DNA from: Hymenobacter arizonensis
GTDB taxonomy: Bacteria; Bacteroidota; Bacteroidia; Cytophagales; Hymenobacteraceae
Length of the DNA: 64,000 bases
Assembly (NCBI RefSeq): GCF_900115775.1
Contig: NZ_FOXS01000002.1
Span: forward strand, 372,001-436,000
Direction of reading: 5' to 3'
Below the pieces are notes generated by a model. That model was not told where the DNA came from. It searched no databases and saw nothing but the letters and a program-made list of their open reading frames with translations. This document shows positions 44,816 through 53,059 of this stretch, one piece after another. The position numbers and the translations under genes are program-made. Position 1 is the stretch's first letter. Every line of letters begins with the position of its first letter.

Positions 44816-45823
44816 TTAATCTCGGGCCTGAATGAACTCCTGATTGGCTTTGAACCACTCCAAGGTCTGGCGCAGGCCTTCGCGGATGCGCACTTTGGGG
44901 TCGTAGCCGAGCAGGTTGTTGGCCTTGGAAATATCAGCGAGCGAGTCGCGAATATCCCCGGCGCGGTCGGGCCCAAACTTGGGCGCCAGGTCCGAGCCAG
45001 CTTCCTCCCGCAGGATGTCGTACATCTCCACCAACGACGTGCGGTCGCCTACAGCAATGTTGTACACCTGGTTTAACGCTGCCGGATTCTGCACCAGCGC
45101 GGCGCGAATGTTGGCCTGCACGCAGTTCTCCACGAAGGTAAAGTCGCGGGTCTGGCCGCCGTCGCCGTTGAGCGTAGGCGGCTGGTTTTGCAGAATGGCG
45201 TCGATAAACAGCGGAATCACAGCGGCGTAAGCTCCGCCTGGGTCCTGGCGCGGGCCGAAGATGTTGAAGTAGCGCAGGCCAATGATTTCCATGCCGTAGG
45301 TGCGGCCGAAGACGTCGGCGTACAGCTCGTTGGCATACTTGGTGACGGCGTAGGGCGAGAGCGGCTTGCCAATACGGTCCTCCACTTTGGGTAAGCCGGG
45401 GTGGTCGCCGTAGGTCGAGGAAGAAGCCGCGTACACGAAGCGCTTCACGCCGGCGTCTTTGGCAGCGGTCAGCATTTGCACGAAGCCACCCACGTTCACG
45501 TCATTAGTCAACACCGGGTCCTTAATGGAGCGAGGCACGGAGCCCAGCGCCGCTTCGTGCAGCACCACGTCGACACCCGCGCAGGCCGCAGCGCACACCG
45601 CCGCGTCGCGGATGTCGCCGTCCATAATTTCCAGTCGGGAATCACCGGCAAACAGTGCCAGGTTTTTGCGGAAGCCGTTGGAATAGTTATCCAAGGTCCG
45701 CACCTTCTTCACGCTGTATTTCAGTAGGTACTCCACGATGTTGGAGCCGATGAAGCCCGCGCCGCCTGTAACGAGAAACGTGATGTTATCGAGCGGCTGC
45801 TCGTGGAAAGGGGTTTCGTACAC
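44816..45823 (-). CDS. NAD-dependent nucleotide-sugar epimerase (TviC/WbpP-like)
   Basis: 335 residues, GTG start. Extended SDR: ITFLVTGGAGFIGSNIVEYL, VLHEAALGSVPRSIKDP, catalytic Ser in VYAASSSTYGDHP and YxxxK in YAVTKYANELYADVFG. The order of motifs and the N-terminal extension match UDP-GlcNAc(A) C4-epimerases such as WbpP, TviC and WbgU. With the TviB-like dehydrogenase at 48232-49527 it would give UDP-N-acetylgalactosaminuronic acid. Substrate by homology only. Confidence 0.88.
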   Translation of the reverse strand: MYETPFHEQPLDNITFLVTGGAGFIGSNIVEYLLKYSVKKVRTLDNYSNGFRKNLALFAGDSRLEIMDGDIRDAAVCAAACAGVDVVLHEAALGSVPRSIKDPVLTNDVNVGGFVQMLTAAKDAGVKRFVYAASSSTYGDHPGLPKVEDRIGKPLSPYAVTKYANELYADVFGRTYGMEIIGLRYFNIFGPRQDPGGAYAAVIPLFIDAILQNQPPTLNGDGGQTRDFTFVENCVQANIRAALVQNPAALNQVYNIAVGDRTSLVEMYDILREEAGSDLAPKFGPDRAGDIRDSLADISKANNLLGYDPKVRIREGLRQTLEWFKANQEFIQARD

Positions 45824-45830
45824 TTCGTTG

Positions 45831-45933
45831 AGTTAAGAGTTAAGAGTTAGGAGTTAGGAGTTAAGAGTTAAAAGTTAGGAGTTAAGAGTTGCTTAAGCAT
45901 CAACTCTTAACTCCTAACTTTTAACTCTTAACT
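45831..45933. repeat. AGTTAAGAG tandem tract ending in a perfect 33-bp inverted repeat
   Basis: 45831-45858 is a run of AGTTAAGAG/AGTTAGG units. 45859-45891 and 45901-45933 are perfect 33-bp reverse complements built from the same units, with a 9-nt loop CTTAAGCAT. The whole gap between rfbB and the epimerase gene is made of it. Unlike CRISPR repeats, there are no unique spacers. Confidence 0.9.
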
Positions 45934-45951
45934 GAAGCGCTAGCGCCCCGC

Positions 45952-46995
45952 CTACTGCTTCTGATTGTAGTCCTGGTAAGCGCCGCTGGTCACGCTGTTC
46001 AGCCACTCCTCGTTTTCGAGGTACCAATCCACGGTTTGGGCCAGGCCTTGCTCGAAGGTTACGCTCGGCTTCCAGCCCAGTTCGTTCATGATTTTGCTGG
46101 AGTCGATGGCGTAGCGCATGTCGTGGCCGGCGCGGTCGGTCACAAAGTTGATGAGCTTGCGCGAAGTGCCCTGCTCCTGGCCGGTTTTCTGGTCTACCAC
46201 GTCGCAGAGCAGCTCAATCAGCTTCAGGTTCTGCCACTCGTTTACGCCGCCGATGTTGTAGGTATCGCCGTTTTTGCCCTTGTGGAACACCGCATCGATG
46301 GCCGTGGCGTGGTCTTTCACAAACAGCCAGTCGCGCACGTTTTCGCCCTTGCCGTATACGGGCACTGGCTGGCCGGTACGCAAGCGGTGAATGGCCAGCG
46401 GAATCAGCTTTTCGGGGAAGTGATTTGGGCCGTAATTGTTCGAGCAATTGCTCAGCTTGATGGGCAGGCCGTAGGTGTGGTGCCAGGCGCGCACAAAGTG
46501 GTCGGAACTGGCCTTGGAAGCCGAGTACGGCGAGCGGGGGTCGTAAGACGTTTCCTCCGTAAACATCTCCGGGCCAAAATCCAGCGAGCCATAGACCTCG
46601 TCGGTGCTCACGTGGTAGAACACGTAGCCGTCGTAGCCACCGGGCTGCCACAGGTGGCGGGCCGCATTGAGCAGGTTCACCGTACCAATGACGTTGGTTT
46701 TCACAAACGCCATGGGGTCGGTGATGCTGCGGTCCACGTGCGACTCGGCTGCGAGGTGAATCACCGCGTCGGGCTCCTCGTGGGCAAACAGCTGGTCGAC
46801 AAACGCCTGGTCAGAAATATCCCCTTTGATAAAGCGATAATTCGGGGCGCTCTCAATGTCGCGCAGGTTTTCCAGGTTGCCGGCGTAAGTCAGCGCGTCG
46901 AGGTTGAGAATCTGGTATTCCGGGTACTTCGTTACGAACAAGCGTACGACGTGGGAACCGATGAAGCCGGCGCCGCCGGTGATGAGGATTTTCAT
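45952..46995 (-). CDS. rfbB: dTDP-glucose 4,6-dehydratase
   Basis: 347 residues. MKILITGGAGFIGSHVVRLF NAD-binding motif, YHVSTDEVYGSLD with the catalytic Thr-Asp-Glu set, YSASKASSDHFVRAW (YxxxK), and NNYGPNHFPEKLIPL with DRAGHDMRYAID near the end. Forms dTDP-4-keto-6-deoxyglucose from the RfbA product. Same-strand block with the other nucleotide-sugar genes. Confidence 0.97.
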   Translation of the reverse strand: MKILITGGAGFIGSHVVRLFVTKYPEYQILNLDALTYAGNLENLRDIESAPNYRFIKGDISDQAFVDQLFAHEEPDAVIHLAAESHVDRSITDPMAFVKTNVIGTVNLLNAARHLWQPGGYDGYVFYHVSTDEVYGSLDFGPEMFTEETSYDPRSPYSASKASSDHFVRAWHHTYGLPIKLSNCSNNYGPNHFPEKLIPLAIHRLRTGQPVPVYGKGENVRDWLFVKDHATAIDAVFHKGKNGDTYNIGGVNEWQNLKLIELLCDVVDQKTGQEQGTSRKLINFVTDRAGHDMRYAIDSSKIMNELGWKPSVTFEQGLAQTVDWYLENEEWLNSVTSGAYQDYNQKQ

Positions 46996-47004
46996 AATAT
47001 TTCT

Positions 47005-47106
47005 GTCATCATGAGCGCAACGAAGGACCTTATCACGTCTGCGCCTCTAGGGTTAGTAAGCCTGACGAAAGCAGCCGTGATAAGATGCTTCCTTCGTGAG
47101 CATGAC
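47005..47106. repeat. Palindromic repeat, GTCATnnTGAGC family (copy 5)
   Basis: GTCATCATGAGCGCAACGAAGGACCTTATCACG... to ...CTTCGTGAGCATGAC. The left arm (AAGGACC) and right arm (GATGCTTCC) no longer match in the middle, so the two halves look like they come from different variants. Fills the gap between galE and rfbB. Confidence 0.8.
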
Positions 47107-47108
47107 AA

Positions 47109-48131
47109 TTACTTTTTCAGGGTCTGCTGCCACTTCCACGCGCTGGCCAGGGAATCGGCCAGCGAAGTTTCGGTTTTAAAACCGAGCACCTGCTCCGCTT
47201 TCGTGGCGTCGGCGTAGATGGCGGGCACGTCGCCGGGACGGCGCGGGCCGATTACGTAGTTCAGCTTCTGCCCGCTGGCTTTCTCAAAAGTCTGCACAAC
47301 ATCAAGTACCGTATTGCCATTGCCCGTGCCTACGTTAAACGTCTCCACGGTTTCGTCGGCCTTGTGGTCTAGCAGGCGCTGCACGGCCACAATGTGGGCC
47401 TTGGCGAGGTCTACCACGTGGATGTAATCCCGAATGTTGGTGCCATCGGGCGTGTCATAGTCGTTGCCAAAAATGGTCAGCTTCTCGCGGATGCCGGCCG
47501 CCGTTTGGGTGATGAACGGAACAAGGTTGTTGGGCACGCCCAAGGGCAATTCGCCAATCTTGGCCGAATCGTGGGCGCCAATGGGATTGAAGTAACGCAG
47601 CAAGATGGTGCGCAGCTTGTTGTCCGGTGCGCCCGACACGTCGTGGATGATTTCTTCGCACATCTGCTTGGTGCGCCCGTAGGGCGAGGAGGCTGGCTTG
47701 GTCGGCGTGGCCTCCGTCACGGGCAGGGCATCGGGAATGCCATACACGGTGCAGGAAGACGAAAACACCAGGTTTTCAACGCCAAACTCAGGCATTACAG
47801 CCAGAAGCGTGAGCAGAGAACCTACGTTGTTCTGGAAGTAAGCCAGAGGCTTTTGCACCGATTCGCCTACGGCCTTAAAAGCGGCAAAGTGAATGACGCC
47901 CGCAATGTTCGGCTCGGCCTCAAACACGCCCCGTAGCGCGGCTTCATCGGCGCAATCGACGCGATAAGTAGGCACGGCAACGCCCAAAATGGATTCGATA
48001 CCCGCCAGCACCGACTCTTCCGAGTTGCTGAAGTTGTCAACAATGACCGGCTGATAACCGGCTTGGTACAGTTCTACCACGGCGTGCGAGCCAATGTAGC
48101 CGGCGCCGCCTGTAACGAGAATTTTTTTCAT
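47109..48131 (-). CDS. galE: UDP-glucose 4-epimerase
   Basis: 340 residues. KKILVTGGAGYIGSHAVVEL, VIHFAAFKAVGESVQKP, VFSSSCTVYG, YGRTKQMCEE (YxxxK), LRYFNPIGAHDSAKIGE and the GalE signature GTNIRDYIHVVDLAKAH. Interconverts UDP-glucose and UDP-galactose, for both the Leloir pathway and polysaccharide precursors. Ends 2 nt from repeat copy 5. Confidence 0.96.
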   Translation of the reverse strand: MKKILVTGGAGYIGSHAVVELYQAGYQPVIVDNFSNSEESVLAGIESILGVAVPTYRVDCADEAALRGVFEAEPNIAGVIHFAAFKAVGESVQKPLAYFQNNVGSLLTLLAVMPEFGVENLVFSSSCTVYGIPDALPVTEATPTKPASSPYGRTKQMCEEIIHDVSGAPDNKLRTILLRYFNPIGAHDSAKIGELPLGVPNNLVPFITQTAAGIREKLTIFGNDYDTPDGTNIRDYIHVVDLAKAHIVAVQRLLDHKADETVETFNVGTGNGNTVLDVVQTFEKASGQKLNYVIGPRRPGDVPAIYADATKAEQVLGFKTETSLADSLASAWKWQQTLKK

Positions 48132-48153
48132 TTCTTTTGGCTATTAGCTGATT

Positions 48154-48223
48154 GTTATTGGCTAATAGCTTGCCGTCTGACTCCGCGAACGAAGCTAACG
48201 GCTATTAGCTACTAGCCAATAAC
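48154..48223. repeat. GTTATTGGCTAATAGCT inverted repeat
   Basis: 17-bp arms (48154-48170 and 48207-48223) with one mismatch and a 36-nt centre that includes further GCTATTAGCT palindromes. Fills the gap between galE and the dehydrogenase gene; a fourth unrelated palindrome in this block. Confidence 0.75.
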
Positions 48224-48231
48224 TTAAAATA

Positions 48232-49527
48232 CTACAAGCTCCAATACTGCAGCTCCTTCATCTTGCCGCGGTACAGGCCCTTGATATCTACCAGTACGGC
48301 GTTTTCGGAAGTGATGGACTGAAAATATGCTTCGTCCTTGGCAGCGTAAGGCAAGTGGCTCACGGCGACGATAACGGCGTCGTAATCGGTGCGCACGTCG
48401 TCGTTGGGCGTGAGGCGGAAACCGTATTCATGGTGCAGCTCATCGGAGTCGGCGTGGGGGTCGATGATGTCGACGTTTACCGAGAAGTTCTTCAGTTCCT
48501 GAATTACATCGGCCACTTTGGAATTGCGAATGTCTTCCACGTTTTCCTTAAAGGTGGCGCCCATCACGAGCACGCGGCTACGGGCCACGTCCTTGCCTTT
48601 CTTAATCATCATCTGCACCGTCTTACGGGCGATGTAGGCACCCATGTTATCGTTGGTGGTGCGGCCGCTCAGGATAACCTTGGCGTCGTAGCCCAGCTCT
48701 TTGGCCTTGTAGGTCAGGTAATAAGGGTCGACGCCGATGCAGTGGCCGCCTACCAGGCCGGGCGAGAACTTCAGGAAGTTCCACTTGGTGCCGGCGGCTT
48801 CCAGTACTTCGTAGGTGTTGATGCTCATGCGGTCGAAAATCATCGACAGCTCGTTCATCAACGCGATGTTGACGTCGCGCTGCGTGTTTTCGATGATTTT
48901 GGCGGCTTCGGCCACTCGAATGCTGCTGGCGCGGTGCACGCCGGCATCGACCACCAGTTCGTACACTTTGGCTACGGTTTCGAGGGCTTCCTCGTCGTTG
49001 CCCGACACCACTTTCACGATGCGGCGCAGGGTGTGCTCCTTATCGCCGGGGTTGATGCGCTCGGGCGAGTAACCCACTTTGAAATCGTTCGGAAACTTCA
49101 GGCCCGACAGCTTTTCCATTACCGGAATGCAGTCTTCCTCGGTACAGCCAGGGTACACCGTGCTTTCAAATACCACGTAATCGCCCTTTTTCAGGACCTT
49201 GCCTACCGACGACGACGCGCCGAGGAGCGGCTTGAGGTCGGGCTGGGCGTGCTCGTCAATGGGCGTGGGCACGGCCACAATGTAGAACTGGGCCTGACGC
49301 AACACCTCCAGCGAGTCGGTGAAGGTGATGTCGCAGCCCTCAAAATCCTTTTTCTCCAATTCGCCGCTGGGGTCAATGCCCTGCTTCATCTGGGCCACGC
49401 GGCCGGCGTTGATATCGAAACCAATGACCTTGAGTTGCTTCGCGAATTCGAGGGCGATGGGCAAGCCCACGTAGCCGAGGCCGATGACGGCCAGGGTGGC
49501 CTCTTTGCGCAATAGTTTGTCGTACAC
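48232..49527 (-). CDS. Nucleotide-sugar 6-dehydrogenase (TviB/WbpO-like)
   Basis: 431 residues, GTG start (no ATG upstream). UDP-glucose/GDP-mannose dehydrogenase family: TLAVIGLGYVGLPIALEFAKQ, FYIVAVPTPIDEHAQPDL, ESTVYPGCTEED, KVGYSPERINPGD, and the catalytic Cys in LVGGHCIGVDPYYLTYKA. It oxidises the C6 hydroxyl of a UDP-HexNAc to the uronic acid with two NAD. The closest pattern is TviB/WbpO (UDP-GlcNAc), consistent with the TviC-like epimerase in the same block. Confidence 0.92.
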   Translation of the reverse strand: MYDKLLRKEATLAVIGLGYVGLPIALEFAKQLKVIGFDINAGRVAQMKQGIDPSGELEKKDFEGCDITFTDSLEVLRQAQFYIVAVPTPIDEHAQPDLKPLLGASSSVGKVLKKGDYVVFESTVYPGCTEEDCIPVMEKLSGLKFPNDFKVGYSPERINPGDKEHTLRRIVKVVSGNDEEALETVAKVYELVVDAGVHRASSIRVAEAAKIIENTQRDVNIALMNELSMIFDRMSINTYEVLEAAGTKWNFLKFSPGLVGGHCIGVDPYYLTYKAKELGYDAKVILSGRTTNDNMGAYIARKTVQMMIKKGKDVARSRVLVMGATFKENVEDIRNSKVADVIQELKNFSVNVDIIDPHADSDELHHEYGFRLTPNDDVRTDYDAVIVAVSHLPYAAKDEAYFQSITSENAVLVDIKGLYRGKMKELQYWSL

Positions 49528-49559
49528 TTGAGTAATTGTCAGTTGCTAATTCTTAATTA

Positions 49560-50192
49560 TTAGTTGCTGATTTTCGGCAACTTAGTAGTAACCCGCGCTA
49601 CTGGCTGAATCGATTTACCATCAGAACTCAGCTCGTACATTTCCCCACTTTCGGGGCAGGTGGCGCGGCGGTTGGTATTGAAGGTTAGGCGGTGGCCGTA
49701 GGCACTCATCCAGCCCTGCGGCCGGGCGGGCGTGCCGTAGACGAGGGCATAAGCGGGCACGTCGTGCGTAACTACGCTGCCCGCTCCCACAAAAGCATAG
49801 CGCCCCAGGCGCACCCCGCACACAATGGTAGCATTAGCCCCAATGGTTACGCCCTGTTCCAGGTAGGTGGTCTGGTACTGTTCGGCGCCCTTGCGCGGCA
49901 CGGCGCTGCGCGGGTTTTTTACATTGGTGAATACCACCGAAGGTCCCAGGAATACATCGTCTTCGCAGATAACGCCGCCGTAGAGGCTCACGTTGTTCTG
50001 CACTTTCACGTTACGGCCCAAAGTCACGCCGTCGGCCACGAACACATTCTGCCCCAGATTGCACTGCTCCCCTAAGTCGGCGCCGGCGCAAATGTGGCAA
50101 AAGTGCCAAATGCGGCTGCCTGAACCTATCTGGCAGCCCTCGTCGAGGACGGCCGTGGGATGGGCATAGTAATCAGAGGCAGAGTGGGGCAT
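49560..50192 (-). CDS. Left-handed beta-helix acyltransferase (WbpD/WlbB-like)
   Basis: 210 residues made of hexapeptide repeats ([76 protein letters not shown]). This is the layout of N-acetyltransferases acting on UDP-3-amino-hexuronic acids (WbpD/WlbB). The extra 30-residue tail has one Cys and looks polar. No WbpB/WbpE genes are in this window, so the 3-amino sugar step would need genes elsewhere. Confidence 0.85.
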   Translation of the reverse strand: MPHSASDYYAHPTAVLDEGCQIGSGSRIWHFCHICAGADLGEQCNLGQNVFVADGVTLGRNVKVQNNVSLYGGVICEDDVFLGPSVVFTNVKNPRSAVPRKGAEQYQTTYLEQGVTIGANATIVCGVRLGRYAFVGAGSVVTHDVPAYALVYGTPARPQGWMSAYGHRLTFNTNRRATCPESGEMYELSSDGKSIQPVARVTTKLPKISN

Positions 50193-50285
50193 GCAAGCAG
50201 GCGGGTGGTTCAGCCTGCAAAGGTAAGGGGCAGGGCGGGGTTAGAATTACCATTCGCTTAATTAAGTAACCTAACCCGCCGATGC

Positions 50286-51728
50286 TTAGAACTTCACGCA
50301 CACGTTCTGCGCCTCGGTAAAGAAGCGCAACGCCTCCAACCCGCCTTCTCGCCCCACCCCAGAGTTTTTCATGCCGCCAAAGGGCGTGCGCAGGTCGCGG
50401 TGCAACCAAGTGTTCACCCACACAATGCCGCTGTGCAGGGATTGGGCCACGCGGTGGGCCCGATTGAGGTTTGCGGTCCAGACGGTGGCCGACAGGCCGT
50501 AGTCGGTGGAATTGGCCCAGGCAACGGCTTCCGCCTCGGTATCAAAAGGTGTGAGCGTGACTACGGGGCCGAAAATTTCCTCCTGGTTGGTGCGGCAGTC
50601 GTGCGGCAGGTTTTCGAACACGGTGGGCTCCAGGAAGTACCCGTCGGCGCAACGTCCGGGCACGGTAGCACGCTGGCCGCCCGCCAATAACACGCCGCCC
50701 TCCTCATGCGCCAGCTTGATGTAATCCAACACCTTATTCAGGTGTGCTTCGCTCACGAGCGCCCCTTGCTTGGTTGTCGCGTCCAATGGGTCGCCAATCT
50801 TCTGGGTCTCGAGTTGCTTTAGAAACTCAGCTTTGAAATCCTCATAAATCGGCCGCTCGATAAAGATACGGGAGCCGCACAAGCAAATCTGTCCCTGGTT
50901 GGCAAAGCTGCTGCGGATGCTGGTGGCCACGGCCGCAGCCAATTCGCAGTCGGCAAACACAAGGTTGGGGTTTTTGCCCCCTAGCTCCAGACTGAGCTTT
51001 TTAAACATGGGCGCAGCCGTGCGGGCCAAGTGACGCCCCGTAGCCGTGCCGCCCGTGAAGCTAATGGCCTTGATGCCCGGGTGTTCTACTATGGCCTGCC
51101 CACAGCCTGGGCCCGTGCCATGGACGATGTTGAGCACACCCGGCGGCAAGCCTGCTTCTATGCACAACTCACCCAGCAGAAAAGCCGTAGCCGGCGTGAT
51201 TTCCGATGGTTTGGCCACCACGCAGCAGCCCACCGCCAGGGCTGGCGCAATTTTCCAGGTAAACAGGTACAGCGGCAGGTTCCAGGGCGAAATGCACCCA
51301 ACTACGCCGATGGGATGGCGCACCGTGTAGTTGAGAGCCACACCCTCCTGCATGTGGGCCTCGCTGGCAAAATGCTCGGCCGCCGTGCCGAAAAAATGAA
51401 AATTGGAGGCCGCCCGCGGGATGTCCATCACTCGCGCCAAGCTCAGGGGCTTGCCATTGTCTTGGCTTTCGGCGTGGGCGAGGCGCTCGATGTTAGCGTC
51501 AATTAGGGCAGCAATGCGCACCAACAAGCGGCCACGTTCCTCAGCCGAGCGGGCCCGCCAAGCCGGCAGGGCTGCTTCGGCGGCTGCCACGGCGGCAGCT
51601 ACATCTGACGCTCCAGAATCCGGGATTTCGCCGTAGACCTGGCCGGTGGCGGGCTCGATGTTATCGAGGTAGTGGCCGGATTGGGGCGGCATCAGTTGGC
51701 CGTTGATGTAATTCTGAATGCGGAGCAT
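50286..51728 (-). CDS. Aldehyde dehydrogenase, probable 2-aminomuconate semialdehyde dehydrogenase
   Basis: 480 residues. Full ALDH set: ISPWNLPLYLFTWKIAPALA, FTGGTATGRHLA, KLSLELGGKNPNLVF (catalytic Glu present), FANQGQICLCGSRIF (catalytic Cys) and QEEIFGPVVTLTPF. The family of hydroxymuconate/aminomuconate semialdehyde dehydrogenases shares SPWNLPLY and the WVNTWLHRDLRTPFGGMKNSG end. In this window it is close to ACMS decarboxylase and 3-hydroxyanthranilate dioxygenase genes, so oxidation of 2-aminomuconate semialdehyde to 2-aminomuconate is the likely role. Confidence 0.85.
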   Translation of the reverse strand: MLRIQNYINGQLMPPQSGHYLDNIEPATGQVYGEIPDSGASDVAAAVAAAEAALPAWRARSAEERGRLLVRIAALIDANIERLAHAESQDNGKPLSLARVMDIPRAASNFHFFGTAAEHFASEAHMQEGVALNYTVRHPIGVVGCISPWNLPLYLFTWKIAPALAVGCCVVAKPSEITPATAFLLGELCIEAGLPPGVLNIVHGTGPGCGQAIVEHPGIKAISFTGGTATGRHLARTAAPMFKKLSLELGGKNPNLVFADCELAAAVATSIRSSFANQGQICLCGSRIFIERPIYEDFKAEFLKQLETQKIGDPLDATTKQGALVSEAHLNKVLDYIKLAHEEGGVLLAGGQRATVPGRCADGYFLEPTVFENLPHDCRTNQEEIFGPVVTLTPFDTEAEAVAWANSTDYGLSATVWTANLNRAHRVAQSLHSGIVWVNTWLHRDLRTPFGGMKNSGVGREGGLEALRFFTEAQNVCVKF

Positions 51729-52228
51729 GGGCAGGAGGCGGGTGAGGAAGTCAAAAATAGGCCCTGATTGAAAAGGGTTCTTTTTTGCGTTTTGCCTTGA
51801 TGGGCGCAGAGTAGTAGCCAGATGAGTAGATAAACTGAGGCCTACCTATGGGTAAAGCATCAAATCGCTTCATGCTTTTCCTATGTGATGTCCTTAAGTG
51901 AGGTATAGTCATGACCTCCTTATATCATTAAATCACACAGTGCTACATCACAACCCAATGAAAAACCAGTAGCCGTCTGCGACAAAAGACACTAATATTT
52001 ACGCGCTTATCACTACTCTTTAAGAAAAGCTTACGCCTTCTGAATGTTATCAGAACCAACCAACAAGGGGTTACTATGTAGCTGCACGCATCCCAAGCCC
52101 GCCGATGCTCAGCCCGACAACGTGTTTAATCTTTTTGTGCCGAATGAGAGAGGTTTGCCCTATTATCTCAGCGCCATCAAGGCCGAAGCCTTGACGCTCA
52201 AGTCAGCGTGGTAACGCCCTAAACTTAC
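51729..52228. other. 500-nt AT-rich gap with one short open frame
   Basis: The first 300 nt are AT-rich with stops in all frames and no recognisable motif. The last 170 nt (52044-52214) hold a 56-codon open frame, listed separately. No repeat family of this window occurs here. Confidence 0.5.
52044..52214 (+). CDS. Short hypothetical protein, possibly a gene remnant
   Basis: 56 codons, ATG 52044 to TAA 52214. Starts MLSEPTNKGLLCSCTHPKPA, then DNVFNLFVPNERGLPYYLSA and IKAEALTLKSAW. The second half uses GC-rich third positions like neighbouring genes, and the composition is protein-like; the first half is AT-richer. It may be the tail of a decayed larger gene. No family recognised. Opposite strand to the flanking genes. 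Confidence 0.3.
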   Translation: MLSEPTNKGLLCSCTHPKPADAQPDNVFNLFVPNERGLPYYLSAIKAEALTLKSAW

Positions 52229-52954
52229 TTAGGCGCCTAGCAAGCCGTACTTGATGATGCAGTAGATGGCCCGAAAGCCATCGCGCCAGCCAATCTTTTT
52301 GCCCTCGGCGTAGGTGCGGCCGTAGTAGCTGATGCCCACTTCGTACACGCGCACGTCCTTTACCCGGGCCACCTTAGCGGTCACTTCGGGTTCGAAACCG
52401 AAACGCTTCTCCTCCAGCTTCAAGCCCTGAAGGATGTCGCGCCGAAACAGCTTGTAGCAGGTTTCCATGTCGGTCAGGTTCAGGTCCGTCACCATGTTCG
52501 AGAGGAAGGTGAGGACGTTGTTGCCGATGCTGTGCCAGAAGAACAGGATGCGGTGCGGGTTGCCGCCCATGAAACGTGAGCCGAAAACGACATCGGCGAA
52601 GCCCTTCATCACTGGTTTAATCAGCAGGTTGTACTCCTCGGGGTCGTACTCCAGGTCGGCGTCTTGAATGATGACGTAGTCGCCGGTAGCCACGCGGATG
52701 CCGGTGTGCAAGGCTGCGCCTTTGCCCTGGTTGACGGTGTGCTCAAGCAGGCGCAGGCCCATTTCGGGGTGGCGCGCTGCGTACGCCCGAATGGTATCGC
52801 TGGAGCCATCGGTAGAGCAGTCATCGACCAGAATAATCTCTTTGCCGATGTCATGCACCAGCTCCAGCTCGCGCAACAAATCCAAGATTTGATGGATGGT
52901 GCGGGCCTCGTTATAAACCGGGATAACAATGGATAGCGTATCGAATTTTACCAC
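52229..52954 (-). CDS. Family 2 glycosyltransferase (DPM1-like)
   Basis: 241 residues, GTG start. GT-A fold: [68 protein letters not shown] with the metal-binding Asp-x-Asp, and GSRFMGGN. Looks like dolichol-phosphate mannose synthase-type enzymes, which load a sugar on a polyprenyl phosphate. The C terminus ([15 protein letters not shown]) may associate with the membrane. Lipid-linked sugar would feed the GT-C-like membrane proteins downstream. Confidence 0.92.
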   Translation of the reverse strand: MVKFDTLSIVIPVYNEARTIHQILDLLRELELVHDIGKEIILVDDCSTDGSSDTIRAYAARHPEMGLRLLEHTVNQGKGAALHTGIRVATGDYVIIQDADLEYDPEEYNLLIKPVMKGFADVVFGSRFMGGNPHRILFFWHSIGNNVLTFLSNMVTDLNLTDMETCYKLFRRDILQGLKLEEKRFGFEPEVTAKVARVKDVRVYEVGISYYGRTYAEGKKIGWRDGFRAIYCIIKYGLLGA

Positions 52955-53059
52955 AAGTGAAAAGCTGGGCGCTGCTATGAAGTAATAAAGGTAGTTTTTG
53001 GAGGGTGTAAGCGCGTGCCGTGGCCCAGGGAGGTTTCACGATTTGCCACTAAGCCAGCT

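Noticed and set aside
45831..45933. AGTTAAGAG units as a CRISPR-like array
   Set aside because: Units are contiguous, 8-10 nt long, have no spacers and form one inverted repeat; no cas genes nearby.
48355..49515. 386-codon open frame on the plus strand opposite the TviB-like gene
   Set aside because: Composition is that of an antisense frame; the minus-strand product has all catalytic motifs.
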